A DNA stretch of 64,000 nucleotides, from contig CM036629.1 in assembly GCA_020746105.1 (NCBI GenBank), positions 4,804,501 through 4,868,500 on the forward strand, given 5' to 3'. This stretch comes from Trogon surrucura (taxonomy: Eukaryota > Chordata > Aves > Trogoniformes > Trogonidae). The translations under genes were made by a program, and so were the position numbers. The notes under the pieces are model-generated. The model was not told the origin of the DNA and ran no database searches. It saw nothing but the letters and a program-made list of their open reading frames with translations. This document shows, piece by piece, positions 34,460 through 46,105 of the stretch (positions within the stretch are counted from its first letter, which is position 1; each line of letters starts with the position of its first letter).

Positions 34460-34939
34460 CCTTCTGCATTGCTTGGCTGGGAACTGATTGGATTGTGTAA
34501 AAAAAATAATTCAAGTTATTTAATCTAATCATTTTCTGGGAATGAAGAGGCCCTTTCCCAAAAATCAGCTCTGTGCCTGCTCTGCTGCCCCAGGGCTGAC
34601 ACCCAACAACATTATTATTTTTTTTTTCAGCAGGGACCACTTTGATCCTTGATTATTGGAACTGGTGAATGGCCTTTGCTGTGGGATGATGAACCTGATT
34701 AAAATGTCATTGACCCTGTGCATTTTCATCCCACAAGGTAAAAGCTAATTTCCATGCAACAGCGATGGTGTTTTTCCTTGTCACACCGTTGCAAATCAAC
34801 GCTACATCCAGGTCAATGTTTCCTCTTGGGCAGATGCTGAGGATTCTGTCATGCTGGAAGATTGTCATCCGCCTTTCCAAACCTTTATTTAATAGGAGCT
34901 GTGGTATGAAATTCTAGTGAAACAGTCCTTGAAAACTAA
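34460..34939 (-). pseudogene. Decayed fourth arylamine N-acetyltransferase copy
   Basis: Read on the minus strand, this aligns collinearly with the NAT coding exon, best with the third copy, over residues 1 to about 175. Shared stretches include TTCAAGGA, AGAATTTC, CAGCAT, GCATGGAA after the catalytic cysteine codon, and TGATTTTTGGGAAAGG near residue 140. Breaks are plain. The start ATG reads TTA (34937-34939), codons around 34900 are frameshifted, about 18 bases are lost at residues 32-39, further indels follow, and the segment coding for the C-terminal 115 residues is not found. The cysteine codon survives but the preceding Gly-Gly-Trp does not. A CAG still sits where the acceptor would be, and the upstream flank matches the third NAT gene, so this is an unprocessed duplicate, not a retrocopy. 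Orientation follows the cluster. Confidence 0.82.
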
Positions 34940-35083
34940 CCACCTGCTTTTTAAGCGGCTGGAGGCATTTCTCTACTGCTCCCTTATTTAAAATAAATAG
35001 ACCTATCATGAAGAAAAGCCTGCGGTTCAGCCGCACACCGTCAAGTCCCACTGAGACCAAACCCGACGTGAAATTTGTCGGTT

Positions 35084-35133
35084 CACACTAATGTTATTTT
35101 TAATTGCTTTCTCGGCAGTTGTGCTCAGAGCCT
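35084..35133 (-). other. Upstream flank shared with the third NAT gene
   Basis: Lies about 145 bases upstream of the relic's lost start codon and matches 26135-26182, including an identical ATGTTATTTTTAATTG. A second weaker match (CTCCCTTAT / GTCCCTTAT near 34979 and 25998) lies between, in the same order, which supports one duplicated unit. Confidence 0.65.
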
Positions 35134-35544
35134 GCCCAGCACTGGGCTCTGCACCTCGTGTTTTGCCACAGCCCCAGCCCAGCACAGCTCGCGATCCCCC
35201 CAGGCCAGAGCAAACGGAGACAAATACAATGTCGACAAATATAGTATTGCCACTGGGGCTGGAGACCAGGATTCTGAACTTGGGCAGGCGATGGAGGAAA
35301 CTACCTTCAACTCAGGATAGCTTTCTGCTAAAATAGCAGAGCTGTGCAAACCCTTTGGGAAATTTCCGAGGCGTAGTAGGATGCAGCAGCCAGCCAGGTG
35401 AACAAACCAGCTGCAATGCCTTTTTTCCTCTGAATTCCAGCACCAGATCCTCACCAACCCTGCAGGGATGATGGGGTGAGCAGGTCTGTAAACCCTTCAG
35501 CGAGTTAACCCCATCCCCTTCATCACCCATTAAAGGTATTACAC

Positions 35545-35801
35545 AACCTCACCAACAGCAATTGCCATCCTCTCGCAGCTGTCTTGTGCCGGGTCCTTCA
35601 CCCACTTTGCAATTATTCTTCTAATATCTGACTATGCCAGCGTAGCTAATAATTTTCCCAGTAGTGTTGTATCGAAAGCTTTACCAAAATGCAGCACCTG
35701 AAGTTCCCATTACACTTTTCTTCCCTTTAGAAAATCACTTACCTAATCATAGAAACCCAGTAGTTAACTTGGGCTACCATTTTTAATAAACTCCCATTCT
35801 G
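35545..35801 (-). repeat. CR1-type LINE reverse-transcriptase fragment, decayed
   Basis: On the minus strand one frame reads FYD, then GRKV, then LHFGKAFDTTLLGKLLA, then KWVKDPAQDSCERMAI, interrupted by stops. This follows the CR1 ORF2 order (FYDEV, GRAVDVIYLDFSKAFDTV, then WIxxWLxxRxQRV). It is much more decayed than the 3'-end fragments elsewhere, so an old insertion upstream of the NAT relic. Confidence 0.75.
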
Positions 35802-37285
35802 TTGTTATTGCTCACAACAGTCAGAGGCAGCCATAGCATCTGATGTGCCTGAATCTGTCTCTTCCTTATGCATGCGTCTGAAGCATATTCTCCAGTGGCA
35901 TCTGAAATGGGAATGTATATTCTGCTTTCAGCTAATAATTGAGAGACTAAACCTGCCTGGCTGCTAGGGACTCGAGGGAAAGGCTCAGAAATTGGCTGGG
36001 AGCCTCCTTCTCAACTTTTATCGAAGCAGTTCCTGAATGTTTCATCACAAGAAAATTTGACTGCATGTTTATATGGCCACAAAGACACCCAGTTTAAAAC
36101 CACAAAATCACTTCACCAGCTGCATCGGTTATCTCGCGCTGTTGTTACTCCAGCTAACCTGACTGATTCGGTTTTCAACACTCTGCACAAAGAAGACATG
36201 AAGAGGCAGTGCCGCACCCTATCCTCATCAGAGAGAGGTTCTCTTAATCATTTACTCATTAATGCACCATTTGCTCATACCTGAAGCTTCAGCTACAGCA
36301 GGGAACTTCAGCAGGACAGCAAGATTTAAGTCCAGCCTGACCAAGTGGGCATGACTGTCGTTAGACTGCCTGCCTGACATTAGAATTAAAAATCCTTTTT
36401 TATAAAAAAAAACCCTATGTAATTGGTCAGTCAGTAATCTGAAGTAGAAAACACTCAGCCTGAACATCACAAACCCGGTGAGTTCCTACTGCTGCCAAAC
36501 GCAAACCCAGATCCCACTTTGATTCAAGATGCAAACCTGAATCGTAGCTTTGATGTCCAATTGGTATTCTCCCTTTGGTTTCTCCTTTGCTGCTGGTCCG
36601 GCGCTCAGGCGGAGCCGCTGTAGCACCGCATATTCCTACCATGCAATAAGGTTCATTTCGCTTTTCTCTCTCCGGGGACTAGCACGTACTTTTCAAAGCT
36701 GCACATGATTTTATTAGTTCTATTCCCAGTCTCCAAAACATCAAGCTTCTTTTATATGAATGTGCTGCGATTTAGTACCATCGCTGTGAGAAATACAGAC
36801 CTAGCAAAGATCCTTTTGGAAACCTACCCACAGCCCTTCCCCAGTGCAGGCACTTTGCTCGGTATCATCCTCAGAGCACTTTAATTCACATAATCTCCCC
36901 TTATTTGTAACCCACCTCATTCCCTGGCCGTGGCTAATGATCTGATTTTGTGTGTTATGTGTTTAAAATGCTGTTTAACAATAAATGTTTTATTTTTTCG
37001 CTGGTAGCGGCTTTGTGAAATATTTATGATCACTAGATGTCACTGCAATTTTACTGTCTCCAGCCTCACTGATTCTTGGGCTCTAGAGAACTCACTTTAA
37101 AATCCTTTTGAAGAATTTACTAGTGATCAGAAAAATGCCCAGCTGCTGTCCTGATGGGCAGTTTTCTGGGGTGGGAAGGGAGAATCAGCCTCGCTTTGGG
37201 CTTTACCCAATTTTTAAGGGTAGTTGTTAGGCTGTGGCAGTGTGAGTAATGCAAAACCATGCAATTATGAAGCCAAGCACTCACA

Positions 37286-37304
37286 CGTGTGTGTGTGTGT
37301 ATAT
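37286..37304 (+). repeat. Short GT repeat
   Basis: Seven or eight GT units followed by ATAT, preceded by CACAC. Small dinucleotide tract. Confidence 0.8.
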
Positions 37305-37940
37305 CATGTGTGGCTGCACACACAGGTTTCTGATCAACATGTCAAAGTCCTGTTCATTTTAGGCAGAGTTACTAAATCCCTGCAGTGCAGGCGGTCAGCA
37401 AAACGGGTGTGCAGACACAGCCCTGGTCTGTGCAGGCCACTGGGGCTGGCATATCTCTAAGGCCACTGTTACACTTCAGATTTCCCTGTAGCTTTAATAA
37501 CAGAAAGCCCTTAAAATGTTCTTATTGTTCTTTAATAATGCCCCCACTTCTCTCCCAAATCCTTCATCATCATCTGAGCACTCTCGTCTCCTTCCTTTTC
37601 ATGCAATCATCCCATTTGTACTGTAACTTTAACGCACACACAGGTTTTAGGACTCAGATATCTCTATACAAGTAGCTTGCCTCTTTCACTTGCTTTAGAA
37701 GATTGTACAGAATGCATTTCTTCAAGGCCAACTCAAATCCACACTCCTTATTTTCTGAATTGTTGATTTCTCTGTTGTACTCAGCCTTAGGGATATGGCA
37801 ATTTAAATATTATAGCCCACACTCCTGCATAGGCACACATGGGATTTATTCTTTTTCTTAATTGGAAAAAATTCACCATTGAAATTAGTGGAAATGCCTG
37901 CTTAAAAATCGTTTGTCTCCATCTGACTACATTATCCAGA

Positions 37941-38542
37941 TCAGCAGAATACTTCTTCACTCCGTACTCCGGGTCCCGCTGGGGAATATGCCAAAAGCAG
38001 GTCTTTCAAGAAAAATTGGATGTGCAGCACGGAGGCTCCTAACGCAGCGTCGGCAGCCGAGTCCAAGGAACCAAAGCTCTTTGCTGGCATCTTTTGGTGA
38101 GCAAGGAGAAAGGACTGAAGGCCACAGCTTTCTGCACGTACCTGCAGTGGCAAGGGATGGATAGCGGAGCCTGGCCACATCCAAGGATACTTTGCAGCCA
38201 GGGAAAAAAAGATCTTCTGTGAAGCAGTTGCAGGGGGTAGCAGCGGGATGAGGGACACTGAGGTGATAGGTGCTGGGTTGAAGTTAATTGTAGTGTCTGC
38301 GGCAATGGTTTTCCCTTCGAACTGGTCCATGTTGACTTTGTAGAGGTCTAGCCTGATGGCAGCGGGTTTTTAAAGGCGCACAGGTGCCAGCCAGTCCTGC
38401 ACACCATAGCAAGAGGTGGGCATCTGGGCATGGGATAACACCACAAATGAAAGGCATCTTCTGGCTTGCTGCTTTCACCCAAGTTATAGAGCCTATCCAC
38501 CTCCATTAATCCCAACATCTCTGCTGCTCTAACATATTGCAT
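37941..38542 (-). other. Unrecognised block open in several minus-strand frames
   Basis: Open frames of 129, 88, 75 and 64 residues overlap on the minus strand across about 600 bases, and G+C is higher than around. None shows a family motif, signal peptide or repeat I know. There is no start or splice evidence that favours one frame. It could be a decayed coding sequence, a non-coding RNA exon, or chance in G+C-richer DNA; I do not call a gene. Confidence 0.25.
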
Positions 38543-41500
38543 TACACTTTTGATGAGCCTTTCTCTTCAGGAATCATGAAAAAGAGCCTAAATGAGCAAT
38601 AAAGCTTCTGGACAAGCATTTTATTTTTCTGTGGAGACACCAGAGGGTCTTTGTTGGTTCCCATGAGGTCAAAGTCATGGCAAGTCCTAAATTTCCTTTA
38701 AATTCTGTCGATTAGTCAAGTTGACACAGTCCTCTCTATAGAAACTCTCCTCCATCTTGCCCAACACCTCATGTTGCTTAATGAGTAACAGTAACACACA
38801 ATTCACGAGATAAAGAGACTTTTTAAAGTTTTGCCACTGAATTTAGACAAATGTTAGGGCTATGCTGCTAATCCTAAAAAATGACTGGGAACCCTGTTAG
38901 TACAATCCCATCTACATTAGACTAGTGGCCAGTAGGCACAAGTACCTCCTTGTTAACTGTAGGCCCCTAAGTCCTGGTTTAAAGCTTATACAGAGCCACC
39001 AGTGCCTCACCTGGGGCAGGAGGACTGGGTTTGGGGTGCACCCCAGCTTTGCATGCACCCACTTGTCAAACTTGGGGCTCCACGGGCTGATATCCATGAT
39101 GGACACTTGCTATCACACCAGCTCTCTTGTTAGGTTCCTCTACCAGGAAGGGAGTTGAAAGGTCTTTCATCAACATAACTACCACAAAAGGTAAGGAGGG
39201 ACAGAGAAAGAACCAAAGCAGCTAACTAACGAAAATTACATCCTGGATCTGTTTTTGTATATGTAGCAGACAGTTCTTAGAATTGCATGAAATTTCTTAT
39301 TTGTTTTGAAGGGTTATAAGTTATCTGGAAGGCTGATCGTGCATACATAAAAATGTTGAAACAGTTCAATGACAGGTGTGACAAGTTTAAGCCCCATTTA
39401 AACATGGGCAACTCCCTACACGTAGAATTGCACTCTGGGTCACTGACTTATTTCAATGTAATTCAACTCAGTCCAGAACCCTTTCAGCACAACCTGACAT
39501 AAACCACAGCCCGTCTAAAGTGAAGGATTGCACATTAAGAGTTAGCACACATTTCATCGGTTTAAAAAATGGATCAACATTACATGGAAAACAGTTCAAA
39601 ACAACACTAAAGTTATGTGGAGCACACTTTAAAAATACGCTATATAGGAATATTTATGTAACAGATTTAATCTTTGTTTACCCAGAAATACCCCAGAAGA
39701 CTAAATGGAACAATACAGGGCTATGAAATCATAGCACAGATCAGTTAAAGCAGATGGCAAGCCTGTGGATGCGCTCGGTCAGAGAAAATGCAGCCATAAT
39801 TGGATTTATTTTAATTCACTTCTAGTTTGACTACAGGAGAAATGCTGCTAAGTTCCTCATGCAGACAAGCCCTGAGGTTAGGGCTTTGAGGGAGCTACTG
39901 ATTTCCTTGCTCTCAACTCTATTTTTAAAATTGGACTTAAATGCAAAAATAACATTAGGTTCTCATAAATGAAAAGGAATCCACAGTTTTAAAACCTGTA
40001 TTAATGGTCAGATCTTGCCTCATTAATCCTTTCTGACTAGCACTTTGTGCAAGCTGCCCTGAATGAAAGGACGTTCCCCATAAACTACATCTCACTTACC
40101 CAAGCGTTTTGCACAGACTGGGCTAATGCATGTTGCTCACCTCCAGCAGTTTCAATTTTCAGGTACTTTGTGGCAGAGGAAGGAGACAAGTCCCGTCAGG
40201 CGATGCCATCCCTGCCATGAAGTGCAGAACCAGCAGAAGGCAAGCGACGGCCCTTCTCCAGCCACATCTGCTGCTGCCTGGGACGTGCGGCATTCCCACT
40301 TTTGCAGCCTGCCTCCCTTCAGGGATTTTCTTTCATCCTCTTGATTTGTAGCTTCTTGCATTTTCATGCAGCCTAGCTTCTATCTGGATGGTACCTAGTC
40401 CTCAACTTTAACCTGTGTTCTTGTTAAAAATAAGAAAGTTTGCTTTTTCCTTCTGGAAAGGTGCTGGTGGTCTGAGTCCTGGCTTGCTGGAGGATGCATG
40501 CACCGGCTGTGAGCGCTGTGCCCCAGCCACAAAGGGGGAAGGAGTTCACTTCTCTCTGTACTGAGCTGTAATAGGTATAAATATATCCAGTAATTACAGG
40601 TATATTGCTGTGCAAACACATAATCAATGCAACTCTCATTTCCTTGTGGATTATGTGTAAGAGGCCACCCACATTACTAGCTGGACCACATGTTGCATCG
40701 ATTGGCCATGCCCAAGCCTGCCAACTGCATCACCACAAGCCCCAGTTTCCCTTATAATTTCCCTAATATTTTCACTTTCAAACTGCCCCGGCAGGGGAAC
40801 ATGGGGACATCAGGGAAGTGTGAGACAATTGCATGGACAGCTGCGTTATGCGAAGAAATCCCAGCAATATCGTCCTTGAGCGAGATGGGGAGGTCTCTAA
40901 TTTCAAGTTGTGCAAGTCCGCTGGCCTTGAAAGGCTCGCTATTTCCACCTCTGTTTTGTGCACACCATGCTTTAACATCCCAGGCGAAGAAGGTATTCTC
41001 ACCGCCAACATCACGGCCAAGTCCCAGCTGCCGCTAGGTGTCACCAGGATTTTACGTGCTCGCTGACTGTACCCAACCGGGGACCATAAGATCACAGGAA
41101 AGCAATTAATCATTAATAATAAAAAATTGTTCACCCATTACAATGAACACGGAGCTCGGAGAAGGGGGAAAAGTGACCCAGAGTCCTGCTTTTGTGTTTC
41201 CCAGCTCAGAGTATTTTAGACAGAACACCTGTAGGCATTGATACAATTTTTAACCTGTCTTGATGGCAAGAGAATAGCTTGATATCATAATGGTCGAGTT
41301 TCTCCAGCTAGGAGAAAACCTACTTTTACAGGGTAAAACTTACTTTTATTCATGCATTTATCAGACCTATATTTGATTTTCCAGCCTTGCCAGCTTTGAA
41401 CTTATCCCCCAATTTGGTAATCCTGCCAGCAGAGAAGCAGCTAATGGAGAGAAGCATCACCCGGGCAGTAAAATGGACAAGGAAAGATTTGAGGATGAGA

Positions 41501-44500
41501 ACAACTAAATGGCTCCACATGCAAACAAATCAGCAAAGCCATTTCTGGGAATATGTCCGTCTCCAAAATGTGTGAAGCCATATGAAAACAAAAGGCTCCA
41601 GTGAGCAATGCAGCTGACACATTCATTTTCACATTCATTAACCTTCACTGGTTAATTATTAACCTGTAGCCATGCCATTCATAATCTGGAGGATAAAGAT
41701 TAGAAACTGTGGTCATAATCCCGTAAGGCTTCATTTTATCTCTCGCCTCACACGCACAAAGTCTCATAAAAGCAGCTCCAGGCAGAGGTGGGGTTTTGCA
41801 GCTCACCACAAGCTCAGGGAGTGCTGGAGCCCAGTCACAGTGTCCTGACTTCTACAGTTAGGTCAGTGTAAAATACAGGAAACCTCCCCAGATACATGCT
41901 CAAATACATAATGCACAAAGCAATTTGTTCTTGCAAATCCTACCAGGTATGTGCTGAAGCCTCCTGAGGTGATGGCACAGCGCTTGCCTAAAAATCAATC
42001 CGCGCTTCTCTCTAACCCTAAGGAACTGACGCTAGTTCATATGTCTGTCCGTCACACATTGAAATTAAGGTCTGGCTTTTAAGATATTAGGTACTGAATT
42101 GAGCAGAATTCTTTGCTTCCCTGTTTTCCAGCTGTTGGTTGTTTATTTTTAATATGGATATTTCCATAGTCCTACCCCACTGGCACAATACTAGCACAAG
42201 TCCTAATGCCTGCCTGCTCCTCTTTGGCTGTTAATTTATCTGGCCAGCTCATCTCTTTAATCAGACCATCTTTGTCTTGCTGTTCTGCTTCTTTGGGCCA
42301 AAGCAGATGTTCTTGCAAGTTCATCCCCTCACTTACACAAAAGCCCAGCAACATAAAAGTCCTTTGAAAGGAATGGAGGTCAATACTTCATTTCCTAAAT
42401 CATGCTGTAATGCAGCAGATCCCTGGGAGGCTTTGGATAAGTCCTGAAGGGCATAAATTACTGCAAACAAGGGTCTGTTTCCTTCAAGATTTCCATACCC
42501 AGTCACATCCCATTTCTCTGCTTAGACTTAAAGGTATATACCCCACAGCAATAATTACCAGAGACGCCCATGTTTGTTTAAAGGATTATTCTGGGTCTCC
42601 CACAGCACATATTCTTTCAATCTGAAGTCTGCTGTCTTCCAAGAAAAGTCAAACAAAACAGACTTTACAGCTCTGTCTGAAGACAGGTTTTTAAATTAAG
42701 TCCAGGGGTATTTTCATTTTTGCTTCATGACACATAATATACAAAAGAAAATACGCCTGACTCAGAACTTCAGCCAAAGATGACAAGTCCAAAATTATCT
42801 CAACTTAGAAATATTATTACCCAGCATATTAGTCTTAGGTTTGGTTTATGGTCATTTCTTCCAGCACTGCTGCTACACTTTGAATTAATTGTAGGTTGTG
42901 TACTTTCTGCAGAGAAGGTTAAGCAGAACGTGCATTTTATCATTACTTCTTGCACAAGTATAAAAAGAGCAAAAGTTATGTATTTTAGTTTTCTTCATGC
43001 AAGTACATCCATAACTCTGTCACTTTGTAGCTTGCTACCGGTTACAAAATTGAGGTAGGTTATCTTTCATTTCACAGTTTTCCTTAGGAAATAAGTATCC
43101 CCCTTTTCAGATTAAGAAATTAATTTAAATTTCAAGTTACCTTTTTTGACAAAATATCCTCAGTCCACTGTGATAGTAAAACACATATAATAAGCAGGAA
43201 GACCAGCCAGATCTTAATTCTCTAAGACAACAACAAGTGCATATCTACCTTCCATGGCTCATTACCCCTAATCCCCTCTTCTCTTTTCTTTCTTCCCACA
43301 CCACCCTACTCAACATTAAAAAGATCCACCTGGCAGGCAGGGATGGTGATCCCATACCCCACATCTGCCCACCCACAGACATAGCTCCCACCTGTGATAA
43401 CCCCCACAAGGTCTCTCAGAAACCAGATGTTGCTCAAAATGCCCAGATTTGGGCACTGAGATTTGCCTCTTTTTTCTCCTTTTTTCTTTTTCTGAACAGA
43501 TAGATATATTTTTCCAGGGCAACGGTGAGAAAAACTCCCATTTGACTCCTTACCTGTAACAAGAGGTGACAGATCCTCCCTACATGTTGATCACAGTCGG
43601 TGGGAGTGGCCGTCACTGAGGTGTCTGCCTCAAGCAGTGATGCTGCCAGCATCACCAGAAGCTCCAGGAGACGGTCACCTCAACAATCTGCTATGAGCTC
43701 TAATTCTCTACTAACACTTTAAAAAAAAACAACAGAAGTGGCCACAGATGGATAATTCCTTCTCTAGCAAGTCAGCCAGTCTAAAGCCCAGTGTCTCAGT
43801 GCCAAGGAGATGATGAAAGCATTTGGGGGCCAAATCTTCCAGGACAGCCCCAGTCCCTTTAATAGTTTGTCCCTAATGCAAGTGCCAAAGTGAGTGATGG
43901 ATGCTGGGGTGGGTAGCTGCTGTAAAGGACCTACCACTGCCATGAATAATGGAATGGAGAAACAGCATCTTGCTATTTCTCAGCCTTGTTAGTTTAACAC
44001 CACTTATTTAACTTGTCTATTTGCATTAAGCCCAACAATTTGGGTGCCTTGATGTATTTTGTGATACTTTCTTGCTTTTGCTTTTGATAGTTCTATTTGT
44101 GATTCAGCAAATAGTACCTAAGTAATCAATATTCTGTCTGGGTGAACATTGTATTTATCTGCAGAGCCTCCATATGAATTCAGTTGGTTTATAGGAGGTC
44201 AAACACTTTTCATCTTCTCCATGAGCCAAAAGAAAAGTTTGAAAGATTTAAACTCCCTTTGACTTTCCTTGTTTAACTCAGGGAAAATATCCCACTTTTT
44301 TTTTTCTTTCTAAACACAGAAGCAGAATTGTCTTCACTATAAATCTACCTGATTTTGACACATTGATCTCTGCATAATGGGTAACATCAAGTGTTGAGAC
44401 AACCTGGAGAATGAAGGAAACTGTAGAACAGTTACGAATAATGCTGTTATCAATTATCATAAGTACATACACACCTCCTCTGGGTTGGATTTCAAAAACA

Positions 44501-45999
44501 AACAAACAAAAAGAAACAAACTCCACAATATAAACCAAATAAGAGCTGTATAATTATGTATGAGGGAACATTTGGGAATTGCTCCCTTCTGGCGCAATGC
44601 ACCTACACTTATCAGCAAATGGTACCTCAATGTTATGTATTTACATCGGTGTAATCCCACTAGTTAGACAAAACTCAGGCCATACGAGTGCATGCACTGC
44701 CACCGCTTTCAGCAAGCTGCTTTAAAAAGCAAGAAGAAATCCATTATGTTTCAGATACGGTCAGGAAAAGAGGAGCTGAAGACCAGATTTCAGCTTCTTC
44801 GCACCTCCCTTTCACAACTCCGCAGTGTCCCAGCTTGCAGGACTGACGGGGACAGAGAAAGACAATGACTAAATTGAATAATGAAAATAATACTCTGGAT
44901 CTCTCTATCTCTCTCATACGCTTTTTTTTTTTTTTCCTGCTGGCTTCTGTGGTTTTTTTTTAATTTGTTACATGTTAGAGTTAAATTTTTCAGATCGCTT
45001 AAACGATCCAAGCCTTTTCACATAGAAGTTGCATCATTTTAAATACAAGCATGCCTTAAAACATATTTTGTTAAACAGGGAAATCCCTATATAGACAAGC
45101 TTATATCAGTCTTGATGACTTGTTCCAAATTATTGCATTTGATCTGAAACTGGTTTAAGATTAATTAAAATAAGCCACTCTTTCAATACACTGTGTCTTG
45201 CATTCATTTAACTAAATTAATGTGAAGAGTGGAGTCAGGTTAAACAAGTGCAGATTCCTCATGTTGGCAGGACTTAAAGGTAGTCCTCAGTGTGATTTAG
45301 ACACTCATGCCCAGGATCACAGAAACTTGAAATACATCTAGGTTAATCAGCTTATACTTTATGCAAGTGAAAAGTGAATTCTTCTAGTGCAATCACTGCC
45401 TGAGCACCTGGACGAAACATCCAGAAGTTCGCCCTGGGTGGTTTTCAGAGATGCAGAGTCCCAGGGATGCAGGAAAGGGGCAGCAAGTGCTGCCAGGATG
45501 CCCCCCCTGCACTAGGACAGGTTCAAGTAGCCCACACGTGCACCGTGCAGGAGAAGAACTAGAGAAATCTTCCACATTTGCAAAGCCAGTTCCCAGGTTT
45601 GGCAAGAGAAGCCAATGAACTGCCTCACCCCTGTTCTCCCACGCCATCAGCCCCAGCTGCTGCTGCCTCGGCTCCTTCCTGCTCCAGTCAGCTCAGACAA
45701 AAATGTGTTACCCCTCCTCAGCTGTCTTCCTCGTGGACTAAACAAATCTCATTATAACCCCAGTTTCTGATACAGGATTTTTAATATTTTTTTTTTAGAA
45801 ATCTTGAATTACTTTTGCTGGGATTCCTCTGGAGTCCTCTTTCCCCCTCCTTGGTGATGTACAATGAAACCGTACGCATTTTAACCTCTAAATCACTGCA
45901 GTGCTTGGACCATTGATGGCTGCTCTTTGTAAACAGTCTTTCAGCTTTAATACATCCATCTTCTGGCAAATATTTTTAGCCTGTATTTCCTCTACTTGT

Positions 46000-46105
46000 T
46001 GAAAGGAATGTCACAGGCACAGCGTCAAAAGTTCTGTGAAGATAAAGACTGATCAACACATACTGCTGCTCCTTCTTAGGAATAAAGTAGATTGGCTTGA
46101 AATGT
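46000..46105 (-). repeat. Possible very old CR1 reverse-transcriptase relic
   Basis: On the minus strand one frame reads VLISLYLHRTFDAVPVTFL, which resembles the CR1 ORF2 block VDVIYLDFSKAFDTVPH. Upstream, in another frame, an ANLLYS stretch resembles the preceding TNLIAFYD region. The match is short and frameshifted. Confidence 0.35.

Larger units (their letters stand above)
35802..45999. other. Gene-free stretch, left part
   Basis: About 10 kb with no recognised gene. It contains a short GT repeat (37286-37300) and two blocks with unusually long open frames (37941-38542 and 40778-41134). No intact transposon, tRNA or coding family was recognised. Confidence 0.5.

Noticed and set aside
35734..35745. 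Perfect minus-strand donor TAG|GTAAGT about 0.8 kb upstream of the NAT relic, at first taken as its first-exon donor
   Set aside because: It lies inside the decayed CR1 reverse-transcriptase frame (the FYD-stop-VSD stretch), so it is repeat-derived.
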